Assembly: GCA_036245525.1 (NCBI GenBank)
Contig: BTPG01000004.1
Span: 228,656,709 to 228,720,708, forward strand
Direction: 5' to 3'
Origin: Semisulcospira habei
Taxonomy: Eukaryota; Mollusca; Gastropoda; Semisulcospiridae
DNA: 64,000 bases
Shown: piece after piece, positions 45,091 through 55,620 of the stretch
How the letters are laid out: each line of letters starts with the position of its first letter
How positions within the stretch are numbered: position 1 is the first letter of the stretch
The notes under the pieces: generated by a model
The model's input: only the letters and a program-made list of their open reading frames with translations
Told to the model about the DNA's origin: nothing
The model's database searches: none
Translations under genes and position numbers: made by a program

Positions 45091-45491
45091 AAAATCTTAA
45101 ATCTATCCAGCAGGTCCTCCTATAAAATCTTCGTTCGATGCAGTCACAAAAAGGACAGCTGATGTCCTGATGACACAATACAAGCTTACCAGCCTGTAAT
45201 TATATATATATATAATTTTTCAATAAATTCTGAGAATGCTGTGCTAATGCCATGGAATTCCAGGCTGGTAAGCTTGCATTGTGTCATCAGGACATCAGCT
45301 GTCCTTTTGTGACTGCATCGCTTATTAGATCTTTTGAGCCTTCCACTGAACACCTATCACATAAAGCAATAGGGACTACCCCCAGGCGCCCCGCCACCCG
45401 CTGGAGAATATCCAGTGTTCCCCCCCGAGGGGGGATGCTAGAAAATATTCCCAAACAGATATTGGACCTGCTGAGTAGATTTAAAGTTTTT

Positions 45492-45545
45492 GCCGCCTAC
45501 GACCGGTTTCGCTCCAAGAGGGAGCTCTTCAGGTAGGCATACGGC
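45492..45545 (-). ncRNA. Hammerhead ribozyme motif D (tandem unit 1)
   Basis: The minus strand reads gcctac, core CTGAAGA, stem II GCTCC/GGAGC with a 5-base loop, GAA, ACCGGT, C and gtaggc. The predicted cleavage is next to base 45501. An identical motif lies 576 bp away. Confidence 0.8.
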
Positions 45546-46067
45546 GTAACCTGAAATTGCAAACACAACGCATGTACTAGATGCCGCCTCCAGAATTTGA
45601 CTGGTAGCAACCACTAGTCCAGCGTGGATTGCATCCCTAAAGCTTTATGGGGTGTTGCAGTGGAAGAAGATAGACTAATTTTGAAAAGGCAACACCTAGG
45701 CAATTTTGTGGTACAATTATTCTTTACTTTTAAAAAGGCATCGCCCAAAGCCAAAAAAATGCACTCAATCAGAGTAGCTCCAAGGGACGTAATTTTTCAA
45801 TAAATTCTGAGAATGCTGTGCTAATGCCATGGAATTCCAGGCTGGTAAGCTTGCATTGTGTCATCAGGACATCAGCTGTCCTTTTGTGACTGCATCGCTT
45901 ATTAGATCTTTTGAGCCTTCCACTGAACACCTATCACATAAAGCAATAGGGACTACCCCCAGGCGCCCCGCCACCCGCTGGAGAATATCCAGTGTTCCCC
46001 CCGAGGGGGGATGCTAGAAAATATTCCCAAACAGATATTGGACCTGCTGAGTAGATTTAAAGTTTTT

Positions 46068-46121
46068 GCCGCCTACGACCGGTTTCGCTCCAAGAGGGAG
46101 CTCTTCAGGTAGGCATACGGC
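46068..46121 (-). ncRNA. Hammerhead ribozyme motif E (tandem unit 2)
   Basis: Same sequence as motif D. The predicted cleavage is next to base 46077, so a transcript of both units would release a 576-nt monomer. Confidence 0.8.
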
Positions 46122-46380
46122 GTAACCTGAAATTGCAAACACAACGCATGTACCAGATGCCGCCTCCAGAATTTGACTGGTAGCAACCACTAGTCCAGCG
46201 TGGATTGCATCCCTAAAGCTTTATGGGGTGTTGCAGTGGAAGAAGACAGACTAATTTTGAAAAGGCAACACCTAGGCAATTTTGTGGTACAATTATTCTT
46301 TACTTTTAACAAAGGCATCGCCCAAAGCCAAAAAATGCGGGTGGCGGGGCGCCTGGGGGTAGTCCCTATTGCTTTATGTG

Positions 46381-47770
46381 GTCTGGGAGGTGGTGCTTAA
46401 ATTGGCGTCTAGGATGGCGAGAGGACACTGCGACCGCAGCCACTCTCCCATCCTCAGACTTTGACCCATCCGTATAAATTGCCAGGGAAATTGAAAGGAG
46501 TTCATTGAGGCTCTGTTGGTATATGGCTGGTGGAGTAGAGTCCTTCTTGTTTGAGGACAACCCATCCGTATAAATTGCCAGGGAAATTGAAAGGAGTTCA
46601 TTGAGGCTCTGTTGGTATATGGCTGGTGGAGTAGAGTCCTTCTTGTTTGAGGACAACCCATCCGTATAAATTGCCAAGGAAATTGAAAGGAGTTCATTGA
46701 GGCTCTGTTGGTATATGGCTGGTGGAGTAGAGTCTTTCTTGTGGGCAGTCAAGTCCAGCAAGATGTCAGGAACTGGTAAGAGCCAGGGTGGAGTGACGTG
46801 TTGCAGAGATTCCGAAACTTTGTCCGGGTCCACTCCGGCCGCCTGCAGATGAGGTCGGACACGGAAGGAAAGTGGACGGACAGCTCCCGGTTTGGTATCG
46901 TAAATCTCTGCAAATGGCGGTTTAAAAACACAATCATAGGCAGGATTGTCTGGATGGGCCTTCAGCTTCAGAACGTAGCTGAGCATGAGGCGGATGTGGC
47001 AGAGCCTGAGAGAAGGCTCCCCTGCCTCGGCATACAGACTAGGAACTGGAGATGTCCTGAAGGCCCCCAGACATATGTGCAGACCTTGATGGTGAATTGT
47101 GTTCATACGCTGTAGAACAGACTTGGAAGCTGAACCATACACCACAGAGCCGTAATCCAGTTTGCACCGAACAAGGGCCGGTACAGTCGAAGTAAGACGA
47201 TGCGGTCTGCACCCCAGTCAGTACGACCAACGTACGACGAAGAACATGGAGGGCCTTCTGACAAGAGGTTCTCATGTAATTAATATGGTTGCGGAAGGTC
47301 AGTCTTTTGTCAAAGATGACCCCCAGAAACATTGCCTCCTCGGCCACCTTATTTGGCACTCCAGCAATGCTCAGGCTAGGTTCTTGAAAAAAATTCGTCT
47401 TGTTAGTAAAATGCACGCATGTCTTGGAGGGCGAGAACCTGAATCCGTTGAGAGACACCCACCTCTGTATGCGATCAACGCACAGTTGCAAGAGCCACTC
47501 AAGGGACGTAAGCCCTCGACCTCGTGCGCACAAAGCAAAGTCGTCAACAAACAAACAGCATTCAGAATCATCCTCGGCCTTTACAATGTTATTAATTTTA
47601 ATACTAAATAAAACAGGAAATAGAATGCTGCCGTGCGGGACACCCATCTCCTGTTCAAAGGAGTCGGAGAGGGTGGAGCCCACACGGACATGGAATGACT
47701 GGTTAGACAAAATAATTGTGAATACAAACGGGCAGGGCCCTTTAAAACCCATGTCCAACAAGTCAGACAT
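46381..47770 (-). pseudogene. I-LINE ORF2, RT palm to RNase H, with in-frame triplication
   Basis: Reading down from 47770: MGVPHGSILFPVLFSIKIN, CLFVDDFALCARG, a KTCVHFTNKT region and FLGVIFDKRLTF are RT blocks. YDCVFKPPFAEIYDTKPGAV is the connector typical of I elements. RNase H begins SLAIYTDGSKSEDGRVAAVA. Directly before it a 32-codon unit (KKDSTPPAIYQQSLNELLS plus SISLAIYTDGLSSN) occurs three times with a 96-bp period (46465-46752), all in frame. The TDG motif containing the first RNase H aspartate is therefore present three times. The frame is open from 47145 to 46366, with a frameshift near 47150. Confidence 0.8.
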
Positions 47771-48700
47771 TATGCCATACTTCCAGGTACGTCATATGCC
47801 TTCTCAAGATCGAAGAAAATTGCATAGACATGCTGCTTGTTGACAAAAGCATCTCGAATAAAAGACTCAAAGCGGACTAGATGGCCAATTGTACTACGGA
47901 AGCACCGGACACCACAATGGAGGTTTTTGAGGAGACCCTGTGTCTCATGATGCCACACCAGGCGGGCCGTTGATCAGGCGCTCCATAGTTTTACATAACA
48001 TGATGTCAAAGCGATTGACCGGTAGTTGTCCGGGTCGGAAGGATCCTTACCCGGCTTGGGGATTGACACAACCACAGCCTGGCGCCAAGATGGCGGAAAA
48101 TGGCCAGTTATCCAGATATACTATAGTTAAAGGCCTGGAGATGTACGAGGAGTGACTTCTCAGGCAGATGCGTTAGGAGCTGATAGTGGATGGTATCTAG
48201 TCCAGCAGAATCACAAATATGAGACTCGCTTTTCCTTCTCTCTCTAGAGGAAGGGTGAATAATGCTCTGTTGAAGAATTATGGGCAATGGTGGAGGCAAG
48301 CAAATTAGACACAGCCCTTTTATGTGACCAAACTGGCACCATTTCTAAGATGGCCGAACGAAGCCGAGCCACCCCTGCTCCTAATTCTTTGAACAACATT
48401 CCAGACTTTTTGAGATGGAGTCCTAGAAGATTAAGATGAGACGCGGAAACGTCTCCATGAAGCACGGCGTTCACGTTTAAAACTGTAACGGGCTTTCGCC
48501 CTGTCATTTAAAGGTTAAAATATTCGCTTGTGACGGATTACGAAAAGCACGTCGCTGAGCAGATTTGCACGTTTTTGGGGCCTTGCGGCATTCTTCGTTG
48601 AGCCATGGTACTCTCGGCTCCCGAGGGACTGATGTGGAAGTTTTAGGAATGGTTTCACCTGTTACATCCAACAATATAGAAGTACTGAAAAACAAGAAAC
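47771..48700 (-). pseudogene. I-LINE ORF2, N-terminal RT region
   Basis: Broken minus-strand frames include VPWLNEECRKAPKTCKSAQR, a SAGLDTIHYQLLTHLPEKSLL segment and HLVRFESFIRDAFVNKQHV, then YAIFFDLEKAYDVPGS. They match the RT fingers of the copy at 25.8-26.6 kb. Several frameshifts show decay. Confidence 0.7.
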
Positions 48701-48913
48701 AGGTTCATCAGCTGACATGACTACCTCCACTGTAATACGAGACTGACAGTTGGAGGTGAAGAGAGGCCAGTCTTGAGATTCCAGCGCCCCATGGTGAATC
48801 CTCCTCTTAGCTGACCGATGACAGGACTACTGGGAAGTGGTCACTACCACACAGGTCGTCGTGAACCTTCCAGTCAAAGTCCAGCATGAGCGAAGGATCG
48901 CACACAGTGAGGT

Positions 48914-49399
48914 CTAGAACAGAACTAGATCCTGAAACCGGGTTAGAGTAGGTAGGTGAGCCATCATTAAAAACACATGGTTAAGTTGAGAAAAAACATC
49001 TTCTAACATCTGAACTCTGCCATCATAGTGGTCACTACCCCAAAGTTGAGCGCGACCGTTAATATCCTCCATGATAATACAGAAAGGGGGCAGCTGATAT
49101 ACTAAGTTAGAAATATCATTACTACAGACCCGCAGGGATATTGGCAGGTAAATACTGAATATGGTTATATTCTCCAAGGTAACCCGAGCTGCGACAGCCT
49201 GAAGACAGGTGTCGATACTAACGGGGCTACATAAAATTTGGCTACTAATGAGAAGAGCCACACCACTCGAGCGCCTCTCCGAATCACAGCCTTTATGGAT
49301 AGCATTAAAACCATTAAAATACACAGGGTCAGAAGTCTTCAGGTAAGTCTCCTGAAGAGATATTACTGAGGGGTTATAGGACTTGACTAAAAAATGCAA
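48914..49399 (-). pseudogene. I-LINE ORF2 endonuclease domain
   Basis: The 161-codon frame reads YNPSVISLQETYLK, RSSGVALLIS, IFSIYLPIS and IIMEDINGRAQLWGSDHYD. These are blocks of the AP-type endonuclease that nicks target DNA. The QET glutamate is present; the usual GDFN box has become EDIN. The domain's end, including the SDH motif, is frame-shifted or lost. Confidence 0.75.
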
Positions 49400-50035
49400 T
49401 TCCTTAAAGATAGCGTGAAAAAAATTCCACTGAAGCAGAGAGTACGTGATTATGTCTTATGTGGGGGAGAAGAGTGTCTTTCCCCCTTTTCCTCTGCCTT
49501 GGAAGGAGTCCAAGAAACAGAGGGGGGCCGGCTCCTGGGCCTCCTCTGGTTCTTCGGAGAGGAAGGGGGTGGAGCTAAGCCGCAGCATCAGCAACAACAA
49601 CTTCCACTCCCTCCATCCGCTCCTCCAATGCAGCATATTTGTTTTGAAGGAGGACAATAGTTTCCCCCTTCTGGACACGTGCGCACAGCGGTCCCGTAGC
49701 TTTCTTGGACTTCTGGTTCTGGGCAGCGTTCATGCTGCTAGAGTTAGCGGCCTTAGAAGGCTGACCAGAGCCAGAAGCCTTTGTAGTAGACAGACTGACA
49801 GTGACAGGCTTGGGTGGGGGCTGAGGCTTAGGGGCAGCAGAGGGCGGCGCCACCGGACCGGTAGCATCCGCTTTCTGCGTTCCCTGGCTCCTTGTCACCA
49901 CTGGAGGAGGGTTACTCTCCAGGGGCGAGAGCAACTGAGGCTCCGCCCCCAACCAAGAAGTTAGGGTTGACAGGAGAAGTCTTTGGTGGGGCGCTTGCTT
50001 GCCATCGCAGCATTAAATGTATACACAGAGGTGCT

Positions 50036-51945
50036 CATCATCATCATCATCATCAGTCCCTTGCCCGAACTGGGCGTTGGGGGGACTGAAAGGCAGCAGC
50101 AACAGACAGTGCTCTCCACTGAGTTCTATTTTGGGCGGTGGCAAGCAAGTCTGGCATCTCGAGTTCGGTCCATTCTTTTATGTTTGCGACCCAACTCTTT
50201 CTCTGACGACCTCGCCGACGACTTCCTTCGAGAGTGCCTTGGAGGATAGTCTTGGACAAGGTGTTGTGTCGGGTCACGTGGCCAAACCAAGCAAGCTTGC
50301 GCCGTTTCACAGTTGCCAGAAGGGGTTCATGTGGGCCCACCAGGGAAGTGACGATGCTCCGTACATATTCGTTGGTCTTGTGCTCGCGGTACGAGATGCG
50401 GAGCAACTTCCTCAGGCACTTGTTCTCAAAGGCCTGGATTTTCTTTTCTGAGTCTGCAAGCAGTGTCCAAGTCTCACAGCCGTAGAGTAGAATAGACACT
50501 ACGAGGGACTTGTAAAGCCTGTACTTGATGGTGAAGCTGATGGAGTTACTTCGCCATATCCTGTCCAGCCTGGCCATTGCGGATGTTGCTGTACCTATCC
50601 TGATACGGATCTCTGCTATGCAACTACCGTCTTTGGACAGGGTGGCTCCCAAGTACTTGAAGCTATTGACCTCTTCTAACTTCTGGCCATTCATGTGAAT
50701 ATTGCTGCTGCTGTCGCTTGTGGTGTTGATCATCACTTTGCTTTTATCCGTACTGATCTCCATGCCATAAGACCCTGCGCTACTTGAAAGTTTGTCTGTC
50801 AGGTTTTGGAGCTCACTATTGCTGCCTGCCATGAGGTCAATGTCGTCTGCGAATCGAAGATTGCACAGGGATCTGCCACCAATAGAGATTGAAGTATGGT
50901 GGTCGTGGAGGGTTTCCTGCATGATCTTCTCCAGGAATATGTTGAAAAGGACAGGAGAGAGCAGGCATCCTTGACGGACACCGATCGTCGTCCTGAAGAA
51001 CTCGCCTGACTGATTGTTAAGTAGAACCGCGCTGCAGGCGTTCTTGTAAAGCGCTTCTATCATTTGGATCAGTCCCTCCTCTATGTTGAACGATCTCATG
51101 ACTTGCCAGAGTCCGTCGTGCCCGACGCGATCAAATGCTTTCCTGAAATCAATGAAGTTGTGGTAGAGTTCGCGCTGATGCTGCAGATGTTTCTCGATCA
51201 GGACGCGGCAGTTGAAAATCTGCTCTACAGTGCTTCTTCCAACTCTGAAGCCAGCCTGTTCTTCTGCCAGCAGTTCCTCGGCGAAAGTTTTGAGGCGGTT
51301 GAGAATGATTCTAAGCATTACTTTGCTAGGGTGACTTATCAGACTGATAGTTCTGTAGTTCTGGCACTGTTTCAGGTTTCCTTTCTTGGGGAGCGGGATC
51401 ACTAGAGACTGTGTCCATTCTACTGGCCATTTCTTTTGCTCCCAGATCTTTTGACAGAGTGTAGTGAGGACCTTCGTTGTTACTTCTCCTCCATGTTTCA
51501 ACAGTTCAGCAGGTACGTTGTCTATACCTGGAGACTTTCCTCCCTTCAGGCCGCGTACGGCTGCTTCCACCTCTTCAGCTAACACTGGCAGGTCTTCAGC
51601 CTTCCTGGCCCCAGCCTGGTTGTTTTGGAGGATGCTGGTGTCTGGCTCAGCCTTGTAGTTATACAAGTCTCGGCAGTACTCAGTCCATCTGTTTAGTACA
51701 GCAGTGTTTTCCGTAAGGAGTTGGCCGCTGCTGTCTTCGATGACTGTGGCTGTTCGCTGTTGAGTCTTGGTGAGGGTCCTTAGCGTTTCATAAGCCTTCT
51801 TGCTGTTGCCGTTTGCCATGCCCTCTTCCACGCTACAACACTGGTCTTCAATCCAATCTTCTTTGGCTTCTTTCATCCTCTTCCTGATCTTCTTGTTGAC
51901 AAGTCTGTACTTGTTTGCTGATGTGAGGTCTTGGCCTCTCTTTTT
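50036..51945 (-). mobile_element. RTE-type LINE B1, 5'-truncated, long intact RT frame
   Basis: It is flanked by cagaggtgct (50026-50035 and 51946-51955). A single minus-strand frame covers the whole insert: LKGGKSPGIDNVPAELLKHG, QCQNYRTISLISHPSKVMLR, QAGFRVGRSTVEQIF, FIDFRKAFDRVGHDGLW, VGVRQGCLLSP-type VRQG box, LRFADDIDLMAG, FKYLGATLSKDGS and LLYGCETWTLLADS. The C-terminal EGSRRRGRQRKSWVANIKEW closes the ORF near 50053. The 3' end is (ATG)n, an RTE-style tail. The apparent N-terminus belongs to the interrupted I-LINE. The endonuclease domain is absent through 5' truncation. Confidence 0.9.
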
Positions 51946-52110
51946 CAGAGGTGCTACTACTGTTTGATGCAGCCTCAGCTGCACCAGGGCCTTCAACCAT
52001 TTTTTTTTTTCGTCTGCAAAGGACGGCCCCTTCTCGACACGCACCTGCTGAATCTTGCACTCGGATATTCAACGAGGGCATTTCTTATCCGAAGCCATAT
52101 GCGCCCCCTG

Positions 52111-54292
52111 AAAGCTCAAGTTAAAGAAAAGCCGCACAGAGACAACAAGAAGACAGCGCTACAATGTAGGCCTCCTGAGAGAAACTGGAGTTAGAGAAGA
52201 GTTCAAACTGGTGCTGTCCAACCGGTTTCAAGCGCTGCAGGAGCTAGTAAATGAAGAGGAGGCGGTCACCACAGAGCAGCAGTGGAAGGCAGTTAGAGAG
52301 GCGCTGAACTCAACCTGCAAAGACACTGTAGGGTTCAGGAAACACCATCACAAGGACTGGCTGTCGGCACAGACCTTGAAGAAGATAGAAGTGAGGAAAC
52401 AGAAGAAAGCAGTTGTCAACAACAGTGGCACGAGAGCGGCCAAAGAAAGGGCACAGGAGGAATACTCGGAAGCCAACCGCGAGGTGAAGAGGAGTATCAG
52501 GGCAGACAAGAGGGCCTACACAAACAGCCTGGCAGCAGAGGCAGAAAAGGCAGCAGCAACATGAAACAGCTCTACGACATTACCAGAAGATTGTCGGGCA
52601 AGTATGGCCATAAGACCAGTAAAAGACAAAGAAGGCAAGCCTATTGCAGACAGAGCAGACCAACTCGACAGATGGGCCGAGTATTTTGAAGAGTTACTGA
52701 ACAGACCCAGCCCACCCGACCCCCCAGACATCCAGCCAGCAGAGACCGACCTACCCATCAGCTGTGACAGACCCAGCCGGGAAGAGATCAGAAGAGCAGT
52801 GGCATTTTTGAAGAACGGCAAAGCAACAGGGCCAGATGGCATCCCAGGGGAGTCTCTGAAAGCAGACCTAGAGACAACAGTAGAGATGCTGTACCCACTG
52901 TTTGGAAAGATCTGGGAAGAGGAGGTGATGCCGGCTGACTGGAAGGAGGGGTACCTAATCAAGCTTCCCAAGAAAGGCGACCTCAGCAAGTGTTCCAACT
53001 ACAGAGGAATCACCTTGCTGTCAGTACCAGGAAAGGTCTTCAACAGGATCATCCTGGAGAGAACGAAGAGCTCCGCTGACCCCCAGCTGAGAGACCAGCA
53101 AGCAGGATTCAGGAAAAACCGATCATGTACAGACCAGATCGCCACTCTCCGCATCATCGTGGAGCAGACTCTGGAGTGGAGCTCCGCGCTGTACGTAAAC
53201 TTTTGTGGATTACGAGAAAGCATTTGACAGCATGGACCGAGAGACTCTGTGGAAACGCCTACGACACTACGGTGTACCCACAAAGCTCGTCCGCCTGATC
53301 AAGAGCAGCTACGATGGCATGACATGTCGCGTGATCCACGAAGGGCAGTTCACCAGGGAGCTCCAGGTCAGAACCGGTGTCAGGCAGGGATGTTTGCTGT
53401 CTCCGTTCCTCTTCCTACTGGCCATAAACTGGGTCATGTAGAGGACCACAGAGCACAGACGAAGTGGAATACAGTGGACACTGTGGACACAGCTTGACGA
53501 CCTCGATTTTGCAGACGACTTGGCTTTACTGTCCCACACTCATCAACAAATGCAGGACAAGACCACGAGGCTTGCTGACATCTCGTCCCAAGTGGGCCTC
53601 ACCATCCACAAACAGAAAACAAAGACAATGAGGCTGAACGCAACCAGGGAAGAACCAGTCTTGCTTGCTGACACCCCGTTGGAGGAGGTGGAGTCCTTCA
53701 CCTATCTCGGGAGCATCATAGACAAAAAAGGCGGCACTGATGCAGATGTCAGAGCACAAATCGGTAAAGCCAGAGCAGCCTTTCTCCAGTTGAAAAAAGT
53801 GTGGAGTTCCAGAGAGCTGTCACAACACACCAAAGTCCGGATTTTCAACTCCAACGTAAAAGCAGTTCTCCTATATGGAGCAGAGACTTGGAGATTGACA
53901 AAAACCACAGTCAACAGAGTACATATCTTCATAAACAGTTGCCTTAGAAGAATTTTGAAAATACACAGGCCAGAGCAATGTCAGACTCTGGGAGAGATCA
54001 GAGCAGATAACAGCAGAGAATGAAATTGGGCGAAGGGGATGGGGATGGATTGGTCACAGTCTGAGAAAGCCAGCTTCCAGTATCACTAGGCAGGCATTGT
54101 CATGAAACCCCCAGGGAAAGAGGAAAAGAGGTAGGCCGAGAAACACATGGCGTCGAGACCTCCAAGCAGACATCAAGAGACTGGGAACCACCTGGAGTGA
54201 AATGGAAGGAGAAGCACAGGACAGGAGTTGCTGGAGGTCTCTCGTCGACGGCCTATACCCGGGGAGGGGTGACAGGCGTAAGTAAAGTAAGT
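52111..54292 (+). mobile_element. RTE-type LINE A2, 5'-truncated
   Basis: It is flanked by the 14-bp duplication atatgcgccccctg (52097-52110 and 54293-54306). It is the same family as the element at 34862-38539, here on the plus strand. It starts in the endonuclease-RT linker (RRQRYNVGLLRETG). RT blocks are RPSREEIRRAVAFLKNGKAT, KCSNYRGITLLSVPGKVF, QAGFRKNRSCTDQIATL, TGVRQGCLLSPFLFLLA and LDDLDFADDLALLSH. The C-terminal FTYLGSIIDKKGG and LLYGAETWRL follow, ending in GTAAGTAAAGTAAGTA. Frameshifts near 53200 and 53440 and a stop after WVM break the ORF. Confidence 0.85.
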
Positions 54293-54306
54293 ATATGCGC
54301 CCCCTG

Positions 54307-55620
54307 CTAGGGTGACTTATCAGACTGATAGTTCTGTAGTTCTGGCACTGTTTCAGGTTTCCTTTCTTGGGGAGCGGGATCACTAGAGACTGTGTCCATT
54401 CTACTGGCCATTTCTTTTGCTCCCAGATCTTTTGACAGAGTGTAGTGAGGACCTTCGTTGTTACTTCTCCTCCATGTTTCAACAGTTCAGCAGGTACGTT
54501 GTCTATACCTGGAGACTTTCCTCCCTTCAGGCCGCGTACGGCTGCTTCCACCTCTTCAGCTAACACTGGCAGGTCTTCAGCCTTCCTGGCCCCAGCCTGG
54601 TTGTTTTGGAGGATGCTGGTGTCTGGCTCAGCCTTGTAGTTATACAAGTCTCGGCAGTACTCAGTCCATCTGTTTAGTACAGCAGTGTTTTCCGTAAGGA
54701 GTTGGCCGCTGCTGTCTTCGATGACTGTGGCTGTTCGCTGTTGAGTCTTGGTGAGGGTCCTTAGCGTTTCATAAGCCTTCTTGCTGTTGCCGTTTGCCAT
54801 GCCCTCTTCCACGCTACAACACTGGTCTTCAATCCAATCTTCTTTGGCTTCTTTCATCCTCTTCCTGATCTTCTTGTTGACAAGTCTGTACTTGTTTGCT
54901 GATGTGAGGTCTTGGCCTCTCTTTTTCTTCCAGGCTCTCCTCTCATCACAGAGATCGAGGATGTCATCGGTGACCCAGGGCTGTTTGCGCTTCCTCTGCT
55001 TCCCCAGCACTTCTTCTGCTGTAGAAAGTAACACCTCTTTTATATTTCCAGCAAGGGTGTCTACGTCGCAGTCCAAAGTAGCCAAGGCTGCAAATCTGCC
55101 TCCCACCTGGGCTTGGAAGAGCTCTTCTACTTCCGGGTCTTTTAGCTTCTGGAGGTCGAATCTGATGCGAGGGCTCTTGCTATCTCGTTTCAATGCCAGC
55201 TTCAACTTGAGGCTAGTAAGGACGAGGTTGTGGTCGCTGCCAATATCAGCGCCAGGAAAGGACCTCGTTTGTGCTTTGTTAACGCTGGATTTGAATCGTC
55301 GAGGCAGCAAGACGAAGTTAATCTGGTTATGGACCAGGCCTCCTGGCGATTGCCATGTCACTGTTCTTGACTTCTTGTGTGGATGGAGGGTATTAGCAAC
55401 GGTGAGACGGTGACTCTGTGCGAACTCTAAAAGTCGCAGGCCTCTGTCGTTTGTTTCTCCAAGGCCAAACTTGCCAGCTGTTCCTGCCCATTGTTGGTAG
55501 GCGTCAGGGCCGATCTTTGCATTCCAGTCACCGAGGACAGTCAGAATGTCTTTCTTAGGTGTTTTCTTGATGATGTTGTCCAGTTGTTCGTAAAATTCTT
55601 CTAATTCTTCATCAGTATCA
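54307..55620 (-). mobile_element. RTE-type LINE B2 fragment (endonuclease to early RT)
   Basis: A 5'-side fragment of the same family as B1. The minus strand encodes endonuclease blocks (LTVLGDWNAKIGPDAY, HNQINFVLLPRRF, GADIGSDHNLVL), the linker WVTDDILDLCDERRAW and early RT (GGKSPGIDNVPAELLKHG, NYRTISLISHPS). It ends abruptly at 54307, next to the RTE A2 target duplication, with no 3' tail or duplication of its own. The 621 bp at 54307-54927 matches 51326-51946 of B1 with no difference that I can see. Confidence 0.85.
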
